Source of the DNA: JANNSW01 sp031431235
Lineage (GTDB): Bacteria > Pseudomonadota > Alphaproteobacteria > Rhizobiales > Hyphomicrobiaceae
Reading direction: 5' to 3'
Length of the DNA: 36,912 nucleotides
Assembly: GCA_031431235.1 (NCBI GenBank)
Contig: JANPDA010000018.1
Location: 1-36,912 of the forward strand
Part shown: positions 23,627 through 32,222 of the stretch, in pieces
Position numbering within the stretch: the stretch's first letter is position 1
How the letters are laid out: the number at the start of each line of letters is the position of its first letter
The notes under the pieces: generated by a model
The model's input: the letters and a program-made list of their open reading frames with translations, nothing else
What the model was told of the DNA's origin: nothing
Database searches by the model: none
Position numbers and translations under genes: made by a program

Positions 23627-24175
23627 GTCACAGCGCCCGCTGGCCGGCAGACCACGGGCTGGTCACGACCGGCGTTCCGGCGACGCCCCGGCAATGGAGG
23701 ACATCGGCACCCAGACTGGGCCGCGGCCTGCCGCGACAGGACGAGCCGCACGGAGAGAGTGCGGACCGGCAGTGCTGGGAAGACGCTCGTCATCATGGCG
23801 GGGACGTGTTGCACCGGCCGAGTGACAGGTCAATGACGGGCGCGGGAACGGGCGTTGCGCGCGAGCTTTGCCCCAACCCCGACCGCGTGCGCGAGGTCGA
23901 TGCCGAGGCCGCAGCGGCTGCGGGACCTCATTGATGCCGCCGATCACGCCCAGACGACGCTCTGCCGCGGCTGGCGCCCGACACTGCCGCCGTGGCCGCC
24001 ACACCACGTCCCGCGACCGCGGTGAATCCGATGTCGATTCCCCCTCGCCAGAAGGCGCGAACACACGCATAATGAAATTCGATTCGTCTCAATGAAATCA
24101 ATGGCCTGAAGCGCCGCCGAGCAGCTGGTGCTCGCGTCGCTCGGAGCACAACCAGCCAATCATCGGAAGAACGGA
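23627..24175. other. 549-bp gap without a supported gene
   Basis: Between the divergent DUF1045 and divL genes. It holds short open frames without family features, the largest forward one from an ATG at 23833 to 23934 (33 codons, alanine-rich, no homologue recognised). The left part is as GC-rich as the genes, while 24060-24110 is AT-rich and probably contains the divL promoter. Three GANTC sites lie at 24024-24085. The unusual length for this compact region leaves room for a small RNA, which I could not identify. Confidence 0.5.
24024..24085. promoter_or_regulatory. Cluster of three GANTC (CcrM-type) methylation sites upstream of divL
   Basis: GAATC at 24024-24028, GATTC at 24036-24040 and GATTC at 24081-24085 lie 90-150 bp before the divL start. 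In alphaproteobacteria CcrM methylates GANTC, and methylation state in promoters ties transcription to replication. By base composition about one site per 300 bp is expected, so three in 62 bp is notable. No CtrA box (TTAA-N7-TTAA) was seen. Confidence 0.5.
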
Positions 24176-26737
24176 ATGCAAGCGGTCGAAACAGGTCGCG
24201 GAACTTTCGAACCTGCACGCGGAACGCTCGAACCTGCACGCGGAACGCGATGGGCTGCTTCGAGCCTTGGCGGGCTCATGGTTGCCAGTCTGGCCTCCGT
24301 GCTGGTGCTGGTGATCGCGGTGGCAGGCCGGGTTCCTCCCGCGCTCGGCACGCTGGGACTGACCGACATCGCCTTGCTCGGCCTGTTGACGGGCGCCCTC
24401 TTGTTCGTGGTGGCGGCGGGCGCCATCTCGCTCAGGATGGCGCGCCGGGCTGCCCTTGTGATCGAAGCCGAGCGCCAGCGCGCCCGCGCCCTCGAGCACG
24501 AGCTCGCGACGGCGGAAGCGCTGACCCGGCTCGAAACCCATGCACTGCTGCTGTTCGTCCGCGGCGAGCCCCAGCGCCTCGCCGCCTACAGCCTGCCGGC
24601 CCATTGCGGGGTACCGCGCACCGCCGGCGACATCATGCGGCCGGAGCGCTGGCTCGACGCGGCGGGCGCGGCGATGCTGGCGCCACATCTCCACGGCTTC
24701 ATCGCCACGGGCCGGCCTTTCGGCCTGACCGCCACCACTCTTGCAGGCGCGATCGTCGAGATCGACGGCCAGCTCGCCGGCGGTCGCGCGGTGCTCAAGA
24801 TCCGCGAGGCGAGCGGCGCCCGGGCCGATCTGGCCGAAGCGGGCAAGCACGCCCAGCAACTCGCACATTCCCTGCAACTGGCCGAGGCGCTGCTGGAAGC
24901 GATCCCGATGCCGATCCTCAGGCGCAGCTCCGACGGCCGCATCGAATGGGTGAACCAGGCCTATGTGCGGGCAGTCGGCGCGCGCTCGCCCGACGACGTG
25001 CGCCAGCGCCAGGTGGAGCTGCTCGAGCAGCGTCACCGCAAGGCGCTCGACCAGCGCATCGCCACCCGCCGCAGCTATCGCGAGCGGGTCAACACGGTGG
25101 TGGGCGGCGAGCGGCGCGCTTTCGACGTGCTCGGCCTGCCGATCGGGGAAGCGAGCGCCATGATCGCGACCGACGTGGCGGCGATCGAATCGGCCAAGGG
25201 CGAGCTCTCCCGCCACATCGCCGCCAATGACCGCACCCTCGACCGGGTTGCAACCGCGGTCGCCATCTTCGGCCCCGACCAACGTCTCTCCTTCTGCAAC
25301 GAGGCCTATCGCCAGCTCTGGAAGCTCGATGCCGACTGGCTGGCGAGCCACCCCAAGGACGGCGAGATCCTCGATGGGCTGCGCGAGCGCCGCCAGTTGC
25401 CGGAGGAAGCCGACTATCGGGTCTGGAAGGCACGCCAGCTCGCCTGCTACGGCACGCAGGCCGAGCTCGAGGACTGGTGGCATCTGCCCAACGGCTCGAC
25501 CGTCCACGTCGTCGCCGAGCAGCGCCCCGACGGCGGCGTCAGCTATCTCTATGACGACGTGACCGAGCGGCTCGCACTCGAAAGCCGCAACAATGCGCTG
25601 ATCTCGGTGCAGAGCGAGACGCTCGACCATCTGCGCGAGGGCGCGGCGGTGTTTGCGACCGACGGCAAGCTCCGCCTCTTCAATCCGGCATTCGCCCGCA
25701 TCTGGCGGCTGAACCCCAAGGACCTCGAGCGCGAGCCCCATATCGACGAGGTGATCCGGCGCTGCAAGGTGCTCTACGACGACGAGCGGACCTGGCGCCG
25801 GCTGAAACGCGCCGTCACCGGCATCAGCGACGAGCGCCAGAAACTCGAAGGCCAGATGATCCGCCCCGACGACAGCGTGATCGCCTACGCCGGCGTGCCG
25901 CTGCCCGATGGCGCGGTGCTGCTCACCTGCATCGACATCACCGATTCCAAGCGCGTCGAGCGTGCGCTGATCGAGAAGACCGAGGCGCTCGAGACGGCCG
26001 ATCGGCTGAAGAGCCAGTTCATCAGCCACGTGTCCTATGAGCTGCGCACACCGTTGACCAACATCATCGGCTTCTCGGAATTGCTGGCGAACCCGCGCAC
26101 CGGGCCGCTCAACGGCAAGCAATGGGAGTATCTGGGCGATATCGGCACCTCCTCGAAAACGCTGCTCGCCATCATCAACGACATTCTCGATCTGGCAACC
26201 ATCGACGCCGGCGCCTTCGAGCTGAAGCTCGCGCCGGTCGCGATCGAAGCGGTGGTGGACGCCGCGGCGCTGGGTGTGCGCGAGCGGCTGGGGCGGGCAC
26301 GGCTGCGCCTCGACATCGAGATCGCGCCCGACGCCAAGGAGCTGGTCGCCGACGAGGACCGCGTCAAGCAGGTGCTCTACAATCTGCTCTCGAACGCGAT
26401 CGGCTTCTCGGAGCCCGGCCACCGCATCAGGCTCGCCTGCCAGCGCGTCGATCAGATGATCGTTTTCACCATCGAGGACGAAGGCACCGGTATTCCCGAG
26501 GAGCAGCAGGCCCGCGTGTTCGAGCGTTTCGAGAGCCGGGCGCGCGGTTCCAAGCATCGCGGCGCGGGATTGGGCCTCGCCCTCGTCAAGAGCCTCGTCG
26601 AGCTGCACGGCGGCGACGTCACGCTGTCATCCGAGACCGGCAAGGGCACCAAGGTGACGGTGCGGTTCCCGGCGAGCACGGCCGCCTCCAGCCCGCGCCG
26701 GCCGGCGATAGCCTCGCGTGCGCGCCAGGTGGCGTGA
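24176..26737 (+). CDS. divL: DivL-type cell-cycle kinase with tyrosine at the phospho-acceptor site
   Basis: An 853-residue membrane protein. Two membrane segments (about 33-52 and 62-85) are followed by a coiled region and several PAS-like domains (about 240-580, including RIEWVNQAYVRAVG, AIFGPDQRLSFCNEAYRQLW and LRLFNPAFARIWRL). The dimerisation segment is SHVSYELRTPLTNIIGFSEL: Tyr621 stands where ordinary kinases have His. This is the hallmark of DivL, which controls the CckA-ChpT-CtrA pathway in Caulobacter. The ATPase domain has LYNLLSNAIGFS, EDEGTGIP and GAGLGLALV. Three 21-bp repeats encode the extreme N-terminus. The ATG at 24176 follows GGAAGAACGGA. The place before tsaE-amgK-murU-addBA fits alphaproteobacterial gene order. 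Confidence 0.85.
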   Translation: MQAVETGRGTFEPARGTLEPARGTRWAASSLGGLMVASLASVLVLVIAVAGRVPPALGTLGLTDIALLGLLTGALLFVVAAGAISLRMARRAALVIEAERQRARALEHELATAEALTRLETHALLLFVRGEPQRLAAYSLPAHCGVPRTAGDIMRPERWLDAAGAAMLAPHLHGFIATGRPFGLTATTLAGAIVEIDGQLAGGRAVLKIREASGARADLAEAGKHAQQLAHSLQLAEALLEAIPMPILRRSSDGRIEWVNQAYVRAVGARSPDDVRQRQVELLEQRHRKALDQRIATRRSYRERVNTVVGGERRAFDVLGLPIGEASAMIATDVAAIESAKGELSRHIAANDRTLDRVATAVAIFGPDQRLSFCNEAYRQLWKLDADWLASHPKDGEILDGLRERRQLPEEADYRVWKARQLACYGTQAELEDWWHLPNGSTVHVVAEQRPDGGVSYLYDDVTERLALESRNNALISVQSETLDHLREGAAVFATDGKLRLFNPAFARIWRLNPKDLEREPHIDEVIRRCKVLYDDERTWRRLKRAVTGISDERQKLEGQMIRPDDSVIAYAGVPLPDGAVLLTCIDITDSKRVERALIEKTEALETADRLKSQFISHVSYELRTPLTNIIGFSELLANPRTGPLNGKQWEYLGDIGTSSKTLLAIINDILDLATIDAGAFELKLAPVAIEAVVDAAALGVRERLGRARLRLDIEIAPDAKELVADEDRVKQVLYNLLSNAIGFSEPGHRIRLACQRVDQMIVFTIEDEGTGIPEEQQARVFERFESRARGSKHRGAGLGLALVKSLVELHGGDVTLSSETGKGTKVTVRFPASTAASSPRRPAIASRARQVA
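24184..24246 (+). repeat. Three 21-bp tandem repeats at the divL 5' end
   Basis: Three consecutive 21-bp units start at 24184, 24205 and 24226. The last two are nearly identical, the first is more diverged. They translate to VETGRGT, FEPARGT and LEPARGT, just before the first membrane segment of DivL. Because the unit is a multiple of three, copy-number change would keep the frame. Confidence 0.75.
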
Positions 26738-26800
26738 GGCGGCGTCCCGCGCCATCGACGGTTTGCCTCGCTGCCCACAACCGTGATAGCGGCTCGGGCT

Positions 26801-28333
26801 ATGTCGACCTCGCTATCCCTCCCCGCCCTCTCGCAACCCGCCCTCGCACGCCTCGCGAGCTACGTGGCGCTGTTCGTCAGGTCTGGCGACCTGGTCGCGC
26901 TCACTGGTGACCTGGGCGCCGGCAAGACGACGTTTGCGCGTGCCCTGATCGAGGCGGTGGCGGGCGAGGCCGTGGAGGTGCCGAGTCCGACCTTTACGCT
27001 CGTTCAATCCTATGAGCAGCTGCGGGTGCCGATCCACCATTTCGATCTTTATCGCATCCGAGCTCCTGACGAGGTCCACGAGACCGGGCTCGAGAATGCG
27101 CTCGGCACCGGCGCCGTCATTCTCGAATGGCCGGAGCGGGCGGGCGATCTCGCCGTGCAGGCCCGCCTCGATCTCCAGCTCGCAGAGACCGCCGCGCCCG
27201 ACCGGCGCAATGTGACGCTCGTCGGCCATGGCGGCTGGGCCGAGCGGCTCGTGCGGATCGAGGCGATGATGCGGTTCGCCGACAGCGCACGCTGCAGCGA
27301 GAGCCGGCCGGCCTTCCTGCAGGGCGACGCCTCGCGCCGGGCCTATGCGCGGATCGCAACCCCGAGCGGCCCGGCCGTGCTGATGGACAGCCCGCGCCAG
27401 CCCGACGGCCCACCGGTGCGCGAGGGCAAGCCCTACAGCCAGGTCGCGCATCTGGCCGAGGATGTCCGCCCCTTCGTTGCCATCGCCAATTGCTTGCGCG
27501 GGTACGGACTGTCGGCACCCGAGATCATCGCCGCCGATCTGGACACTGGCTTCCTCCTGACCGAGGATCTGGGCGACGACGTCTACGGCACCCTGATCGG
27601 GGCCGGCGTGCCGATCGAAGCGCTCTACCGGCCCGCCGTCGACGTGCTGGTCGCGCTCGGGCAACACGAGCTGCCAGCCGAGCTGCCGCTGCCGGGCGCG
27701 GCGCCGCATCTGGTGGCCGCTTACGACCACGGTGCGCTCGGGATCGAGATCGAGCTGTTGGCCGACTGGTACTGGCCGGCTCTGCACGGCCAGGCCATTC
27801 CCGATGCCGCACGCGCGCAGTTCCTCGCGCTCTGGCAGCCCTTGATCGAGCGCATCGCGCGCTGCTCCCGGCATTGGGTGCTGCGCGACTACCATTCTCC
27901 CAATTTGTTGCGCCTCCCCGACCGCGCGGGCATCGGGGCGGTGGGTATCATCGACTTCCAGGATGCGATGCGGGGCCATCGCGCCTATGATCTCGTGTCG
28001 CTGCTGGAGGATGCCCGCCTCGACGTGCCCCTTGAGCTTGAAGAGCGCCTGCTCGGCCACTACTGTGCACGCGCTAGAGCCGAGCACGCCGATTTCGACC
28101 GGGAGGATTTCCTTGCCGCCTATGCCATCCTCGGCGCGCAGCGCAACACCAAGATCCTCGGCATCTTCGCCCGCCTCGCCATGCGCGACGGCAAGCGCGG
28201 CTATGTCCGCCACATGCCGCGGCTCTGGGGCTATCTCGACCGGTCTTTCCGCCATCGCGAGCTTGCCGGGCTCGCGGCCTGGTACGAGCATGCATTCCCG
28301 CGAAACCAGCGCGGGCGGGTGCTCGGCATCTGA
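26801..28333 (+). CDS. tsaE: Fusion of t6A ATPase TsaE with an AmgK-type sugar kinase
   Basis: A 510-residue two-domain protein. Residues 1 to about 155 are TsaE, the ATPase of the threonylcarbamoyladenosine (t6A) tRNA modification complex: Walker A GDLGAGKTTF (36-45), PSPTFTLVQSY, HHFDLYRI and VILEWPERAG. Residues about 160-510 are an aminoglycoside-phosphotransferase-fold kinase of the AmgK type: FLQGDASRRAYAR, the catalytic loop VLRDYHSPNLL, IIDFQDAMRGHRAYDL, and AQRNTKILGIFARL. AmgK phosphorylates the anomeric carbon of MurNAc/GlcNAc in cell-wall recycling, and MurU, the next enzyme, is encoded 15 bp downstream. Fusions of this type are known in alphaproteobacteria. The ATG at 26801 is preferred; an in-frame GTG at 26783 adds six residues. 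Confidence 0.9.
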   Translation: MSTSLSLPALSQPALARLASYVALFVRSGDLVALTGDLGAGKTTFARALIEAVAGEAVEVPSPTFTLVQSYEQLRVPIHHFDLYRIRAPDEVHETGLENALGTGAVILEWPERAGDLAVQARLDLQLAETAAPDRRNVTLVGHGGWAERLVRIEAMMRFADSARCSESRPAFLQGDASRRAYARIATPSGPAVLMDSPRQPDGPPVREGKPYSQVAHLAEDVRPFVAIANCLRGYGLSAPEIIAADLDTGFLLTEDLGDDVYGTLIGAGVPIEALYRPAVDVLVALGQHELPAELPLPGAAPHLVAAYDHGALGIEIELLADWYWPALHGQAIPDAARAQFLALWQPLIERIARCSRHWVLRDYHSPNLLRLPDRAGIGAVGIIDFQDAMRGHRAYDLVSLLEDARLDVPLELEERLLGHYCARARAEHADFDREDFLAAYAILGAQRNTKILGIFARLAMRDGKRGYVRHMPRLWGYLDRSFRHRELAGLAAWYEHAFPRNQRGRVLGI

Positions 28334-28348
28334 GGGGAGTGAGCGCCG

Positions 28349-29077
28349 ATGAGCTGGCGGCCGCAGCGGGCAATCGTGCTGGGCGCGGGCCTGGGGCAGC
28401 GCATGCGCCCGTTGACCGACGAGCGGCCCAAGCCGCTGATCGAGGTGGCGGGGAAAGCGCTGATCGATCACGTGCTCGACCGCCTCGGCGAAGCCGGCAT
28501 CGAGACGGCCGTTGTCAACGTCCACTATCGCGCGGACCAGCTCGAGGCTCATCTCGCCAATCGTGCCTGCCCTCGCATCGTCATCTCGGACGAGCGCGCC
28601 GAGCTGCTCGAGACCGGCGGCGGCGTGCGGAAGGCGCTGCCACACTTGGGTACTGAGCCCTTCCTCGTCTGCAACTCGGATTCATTCTCGGTGGGGGGCG
28701 CCAGCAACAGCCTCGCGCGCCTGGCCGCGCTGTGGGACGGGACGCGCATGGACGCGCTCCTGCTGCTCGCCTCCGCCGCCCACGCGCTCGGCTATGACGG
28801 CCTGGGCGACTTCGCCATGGCCCAGGACGGCGCACTGCGTCGCCGCCGTGAGAAAGAAGTGGTGCCGTTCGTCTTCACCGGCATCTCGATCCTCCATCCG
28901 CGGCTGCTGGAAGGCTCGCCCGCGGGTCCGTTCTCGCTCAACCGTCCCTGGAGCACCGCGATCGAGCACGGCCGCCTGTTCGGCATGCGCCAGGACGGCT
29001 TCTGGATGCATGTGGGTGATCCGGCGGCGCTGGTGGCAGCCGAGAGGTTCATCGAGAGTGGCGACCATTTCTATTGA
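28349..29077 (+). CDS. murU: MurU-type sugar-phosphate uridylyltransferase
   Basis: A 242-residue cytosolic nucleotidyltransferase. The N-terminal nucleotide-binding signature IVLGAGLGQRMRPLTDERPKPL is complete. ISDERAELLETGGGVRKALP, FLVCNSDSF (metal-binding Asp) and FTGISILHPRLL are typical of the NTP-transferase family, and the C-terminus ends in FWMHVGDPAALVAAE. In Pseudomonas and relatives MurU converts MurNAc-1-phosphate to UDP-MurNAc, by-passing de novo synthesis. Assignment to MurU rather than another sugar-1-phosphate nucleotidyltransferase rests on size and on the AmgK domain encoded just upstream. Its end overlaps the probable GTG start of addB. Confidence 0.85.
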   Translation: MSWRPQRAIVLGAGLGQRMRPLTDERPKPLIEVAGKALIDHVLDRLGEAGIETAVVNVHYRADQLEAHLANRACPRIVISDERAELLETGGGVRKALPHLGTEPFLVCNSDSFSVGGASNSLARLAALWDGTRMDALLLLASAAHALGYDGLGDFAMAQDGALRRRREKEVVPFVFTGISILHPRLLEGSPAGPFSLNRPWSTAIEHGRLFGMRQDGFWMHVGDPAALVAAERFIESGDHFY

Positions 29078-32000
29078 CGCGCGACCTCGAGCAGAGGGCA
29101 GCGGAGGGATCTTCACGGTCCCGCCCGGCGTGCCGTTCCTGCCGGCGGTCGCACGAGCGATCCTGGCCGGCACGCTACCCGCGGGAGGAACGCCCGGAGC
29201 AGGCGATCTGCCACGGCTGCTCCTGCTGCTGCCGACACGGCGCGCCGCCCGCGCCATGGCTCGAGCTTTCCTCATGGTCTCCAAGGAGCGCGCCCTGCTG
29301 CTGCCGCGCATTCGCGCGATCGCCGAGGGCGACGAGGAGGCTAGCCTCATCCTGGGTGCGGCGCTGTCCCGCCAAGCCGCCAACGACATGCTGGAGCTGG
29401 CGCCCGCGATCGGGACGCTCGAACGCAGGCTCGTGCTGACGGGCTTCGTGCTGGCATGGGCCAAGCGACAGCGGCGGGAGCAAGACGCGGGCGGCCTCGG
29501 GTCCGAGCCGCCGGCGACCATCATCCGCTCGCCTGCCCAGGCCGCGAACCTCGCGACCGAGCTCGCCCGGCTGATGGACATGGTCGAGACCGAGGAGGCC
29601 GACTTCAGCCGGCTGGCCGAGCTGGTGCCGGAGGACCATGCCGCCTATTGGCAGCGCACGATCGAGTTCCTCAGGATCGCCACCGAGCAGCTTCCCCTCT
29701 ATCTGCAATCGCAAGGCACCGTCTCGCCGGCCGAACGGCGGCGCATGCTGCTGGAGGCCGAGATCGAGCGGCTGCAGGCTCGCCCCGTTCCGGTTGTGGT
29801 CGCAGGTGTCACCGGCAGCGTGCCGGCGACCGCCCGGCTGATGCGCGCGGTCGCACGCCTGCCGCAGGGTGCCCTCGTGCTGCCGGGTCTCGATCTGACG
29901 CTGAGCGAGGCCGAGCTCGCGACGATCGCACGCGATGCGCCCTCCCATCCCCAGCATCGGCTCGGCAAGCTCGTCGGCGAGCTGGGAGTGAGGATCGAGG
30001 AGATCGCCTGGCTGCCTGGATCCGCGCCCGATGCCCGCACGCTCGATCGCACCCGCTTCCTGAAGGCCGCCATGTGCCCACCGGCAGCGACCGGCGAATG
30101 GAGCCGGCTCGCCGAGACGCTGGCACCCGAGCGCGTGAAGACCGCGCTCGCAGGCATCACCCGGCTGGAAGCGGCCGACGCCGAGGAGGAGGCCGAGGCG
30201 ATCGCCCTGATGCTGCGCCATGCCGCCGAGCAGAAGGGCCTCTCCGCCGCGTTGGTGACGCCAGATCGCATCCTCGCGCGCCGGGTCGCCATCCGGCTCG
30301 AAGCCTGGGGCATCCGCATCGATGATTCCGCCGGCCGCCCGTTCGCCAAGACCGCGCCCGGCGCCTTTCTCGATCTGATCGCCGAGGTGATCGCCAGCCG
30401 GTTCCGGCCGGCCGCGGTGATGGCGCTGTTGAAACATCCGCTCACCCGGCTCGGGCTGCCAGCGGGCGAGGTCAGGCGCGCGGCACGCGGGCTCGAGCTG
30501 CTCGCGTTCCGGCGCATCTATCTGGGCGAAGGGCTCGCCAGCATCCGCGCGGCACTCGCCCGTTCGCTGGAGGAAGCCGACGAGCGCCCGCTCGCGCCGC
30601 ATCCGGCAATTGCGCGCCAGTCGGGGGAGGATCGCGCCCAGGCAGAGCAATTGCTCGACCGCTTGCAGCAGGCGCTCTCGCCATTGCTCGACCTCGGTCG
30701 CGATGGCGCCGAGCACAGCTTCGCAGTCTTTGCGGCTGCCCACGCCGAAGCCGCCGAGGCGATCGCGCTCGACGAGCAGGGCTCGCCCGACCCGCTCTAT
30801 GCCGATGAAGCGGGCGAGGCGGCCTCGACGCTCATCGCCGGCCTGATGGATCAGAGCCTGCCGCACCCCTCGATCCGCCTCGCCGAGTACCCCGAGCTCT
30901 ATCGCAGCTTCGTCGCCGGGGAGGTGGTGCGCCCGACACTGCCCGCCCATCCGCGCCTCTCGATCTGGGGACCGTTCGAATCCCGCCTGCTCGCCCCCGA
31001 TCTCGTCATCCTCGGCGGCCTCGTCGACGGCACCTGGCCCGAGATTGCCGAGCCCGATCCCTGGCTCAACCGGCCGATGCTGCGTGCGCTCGGCCTGCCC
31101 TCGCCCGAAGCCCGCATCGGCGATTCGGCGCACGACTTCACCTCGCTGTTGGCGGCACCCCGAGTGGTGTTGACGCGCGCGGAGAAATCCGGCGGCGTCC
31201 CGACAGTCGCCTCGCGCTGGCTGCTCAGGATCGAAGCGCTGCTGCGGGGCCTGGGTATCGCGGACGCGCTCGCGTCCGATCCGGCCGAGCCCTGGCTCGC
31301 CTGGGCGCGCCAGCGCGACCATGCCCCACAGCGCCCGCGAGCGCGCGCGCCCGAGCCGTGCCCGGCGCTGGCCGTGCGGCCGCGGCAGTTGTCGGTGACC
31401 CGGATCGAGGATTGGATCAGCAATCCCTACAAGCTCTACGCCCGCATCATCCTGAAGCTCGAGCCAATGCCCGCGCTTGGCGGCATGCCAGACGGGCGCT
31501 TGCGCGGGCAGATGATCCACGAGGCGTTGAGCCGGTTCGCCGCGCGCCATCCGACCACGCTGCCCGACGACACCGCAGCCCAGCTCGAAGCCGATGCCAT
31601 CGCCGTCCTGGCGGGCCTGGCCGCTCACCCGCGCATCATCGCATTCTGGCAGCCGCGCTTCGCCCGCTTCGCCGAATGGTTCGCCGATACCGAGCCCGAG
31701 CGCCGGCGCGGCGTCTTGCGCCACCTCGCCGAGGTCAAGGGGGCACTCGTATTCGCGGCGCCGGGTGGCCCATTCCGGTTGACCGCCCGCGCCGACCGGA
31801 TCGACGTGCTGGCGCAAGGCGGCATCGTCATCACCGACTACAAATCGGGGAGTGTGCCGACCCTCAAACGGGTCGCTTCAGGCGCTTCCCCCCAGCTCGC
31901 GCTCGAAGCTGCGATCGCGGCAGCTGCTGGCTTCGAGGGCCTTGCAGGCTCGCCCATGCCGGTGCTGGGCCTGCGCTATGTGAAGGCGACCGGCGGCGAG

Positions 32001-32222
32001 CCGCCCGGGCTCGAGCAGGCAATCGATGTGCCCGACATCGCAGCGTTGGGCCAGGCAGCGCTAGCGGGCCTCCAGCGGCTGGTCGCGCGCTTCGACGACC
32101 CGACGACACCCTACCGCGCGCTGCGACGCCCGGACTTCAAGGAAGGCTACCGATACGACGATTACGCCCATCTCGCCCGCGTCAAGGAGTGGGCTGACGG
32201 CGAGGGCGGCGGCGATGACTGA
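29058..32222 (+). CDS. addB: AddB subunit of the AddAB helicase-nuclease
   Basis: A protein of about 1054 residues, part of the AddAB complex that processes double-strand breaks for RecA-dependent repair. The N-terminus has PRLLLLLPTRRAARAMARAF, a degenerate helicase-like region. ARPVPVVVAGVTGSVPATA and LVILGGLVDGTWPE are typical of alphaproteobacterial AddB. The C-terminal nuclease domain shows GQMIHEALSRFA, RADRIDVL and VITDYKSG (the PD-(D/E)xK core), and ends GYRYDDYAHLARVKEW. No ATG lies at the right place; GTG at 29058 is the likely start, overlapping the murU end by 20 bp. The frame is open further upstream to 28512 but overlaps murU entirely. addA begins 8 bp before its end. Confidence 0.92.
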   Translation: MATISIDARPRAEGSGGIFTVPPGVPFLPAVARAILAGTLPAGGTPGAGDLPRLLLLLPTRRAARAMARAFLMVSKERALLLPRIRAIAEGDEEASLILGAALSRQAANDMLELAPAIGTLERRLVLTGFVLAWAKRQRREQDAGGLGSEPPATIIRSPAQAANLATELARLMDMVETEEADFSRLAELVPEDHAAYWQRTIEFLRIATEQLPLYLQSQGTVSPAERRRMLLEAEIERLQARPVPVVVAGVTGSVPATARLMRAVARLPQGALVLPGLDLTLSEAELATIARDAPSHPQHRLGKLVGELGVRIEEIAWLPGSAPDARTLDRTRFLKAAMCPPAATGEWSRLAETLAPERVKTALAGITRLEAADAEEEAEAIALMLRHAAEQKGLSAALVTPDRILARRVAIRLEAWGIRIDDSAGRPFAKTAPGAFLDLIAEVIASRFRPAAVMALLKHPLTRLGLPAGEVRRAARGLELLAFRRIYLGEGLASIRAALARSLEEADERPLAPHPAIARQSGEDRAQAEQLLDRLQQALSPLLDLGRDGAEHSFAVFAAAHAEAAEAIALDEQGSPDPLYADEAGEAASTLIAGLMDQSLPHPSIRLAEYPELYRSFVAGEVVRPTLPAHPRLSIWGPFESRLLAPDLVILGGLVDGTWPEIAEPDPWLNRPMLRALGLPSPEARIGDSAHDFTSLLAAPRVVLTRAEKSGGVPTVASRWLLRIEALLRGLGIADALASDPAEPWLAWARQRDHAPQRPRARAPEPCPALAVRPRQLSVTRIEDWISNPYKLYARIILKLEPMPALGGMPDGRLRGQMIHEALSRFAARHPTTLPDDTAAQLEADAIAVLAGLAAHPRIIAFWQPRFARFAEWFADTEPERRRGVLRHLAEVKGALVFAAPGGPFRLTARADRIDVLAQGGIVITDYKSGSVPTLKRVASGASPQLALEAAIAAAAGFEGLAGSPMPVLGLRYVKATGGEPPGLEQAIDVPDIAALGQAALAGLQRLVARFDDPTTPYRALRRPDFKEGYRYDDYAHLARVKEWADGEGGGDD

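Noticed and set aside
23833..23934. 33-codon forward frame upstream of divL as a gene
   Set aside because: No clear ribosome-binding site, alanine-run composition, and no recognised homologue; kept only as a possibility in the gap entry.
24098..26608. 836-codon minus-strand frame over divL
   Set aside because: Antisense shadow of divL; no family motif, composition typical of reversed GC-rich codons.
29175..31817. 880-codon minus-strand frame over addB, and a similar 807-codon one at 32182-34605 over addA
   Set aside because: Both oppose well-supported repair genes and show no recognisable domain.
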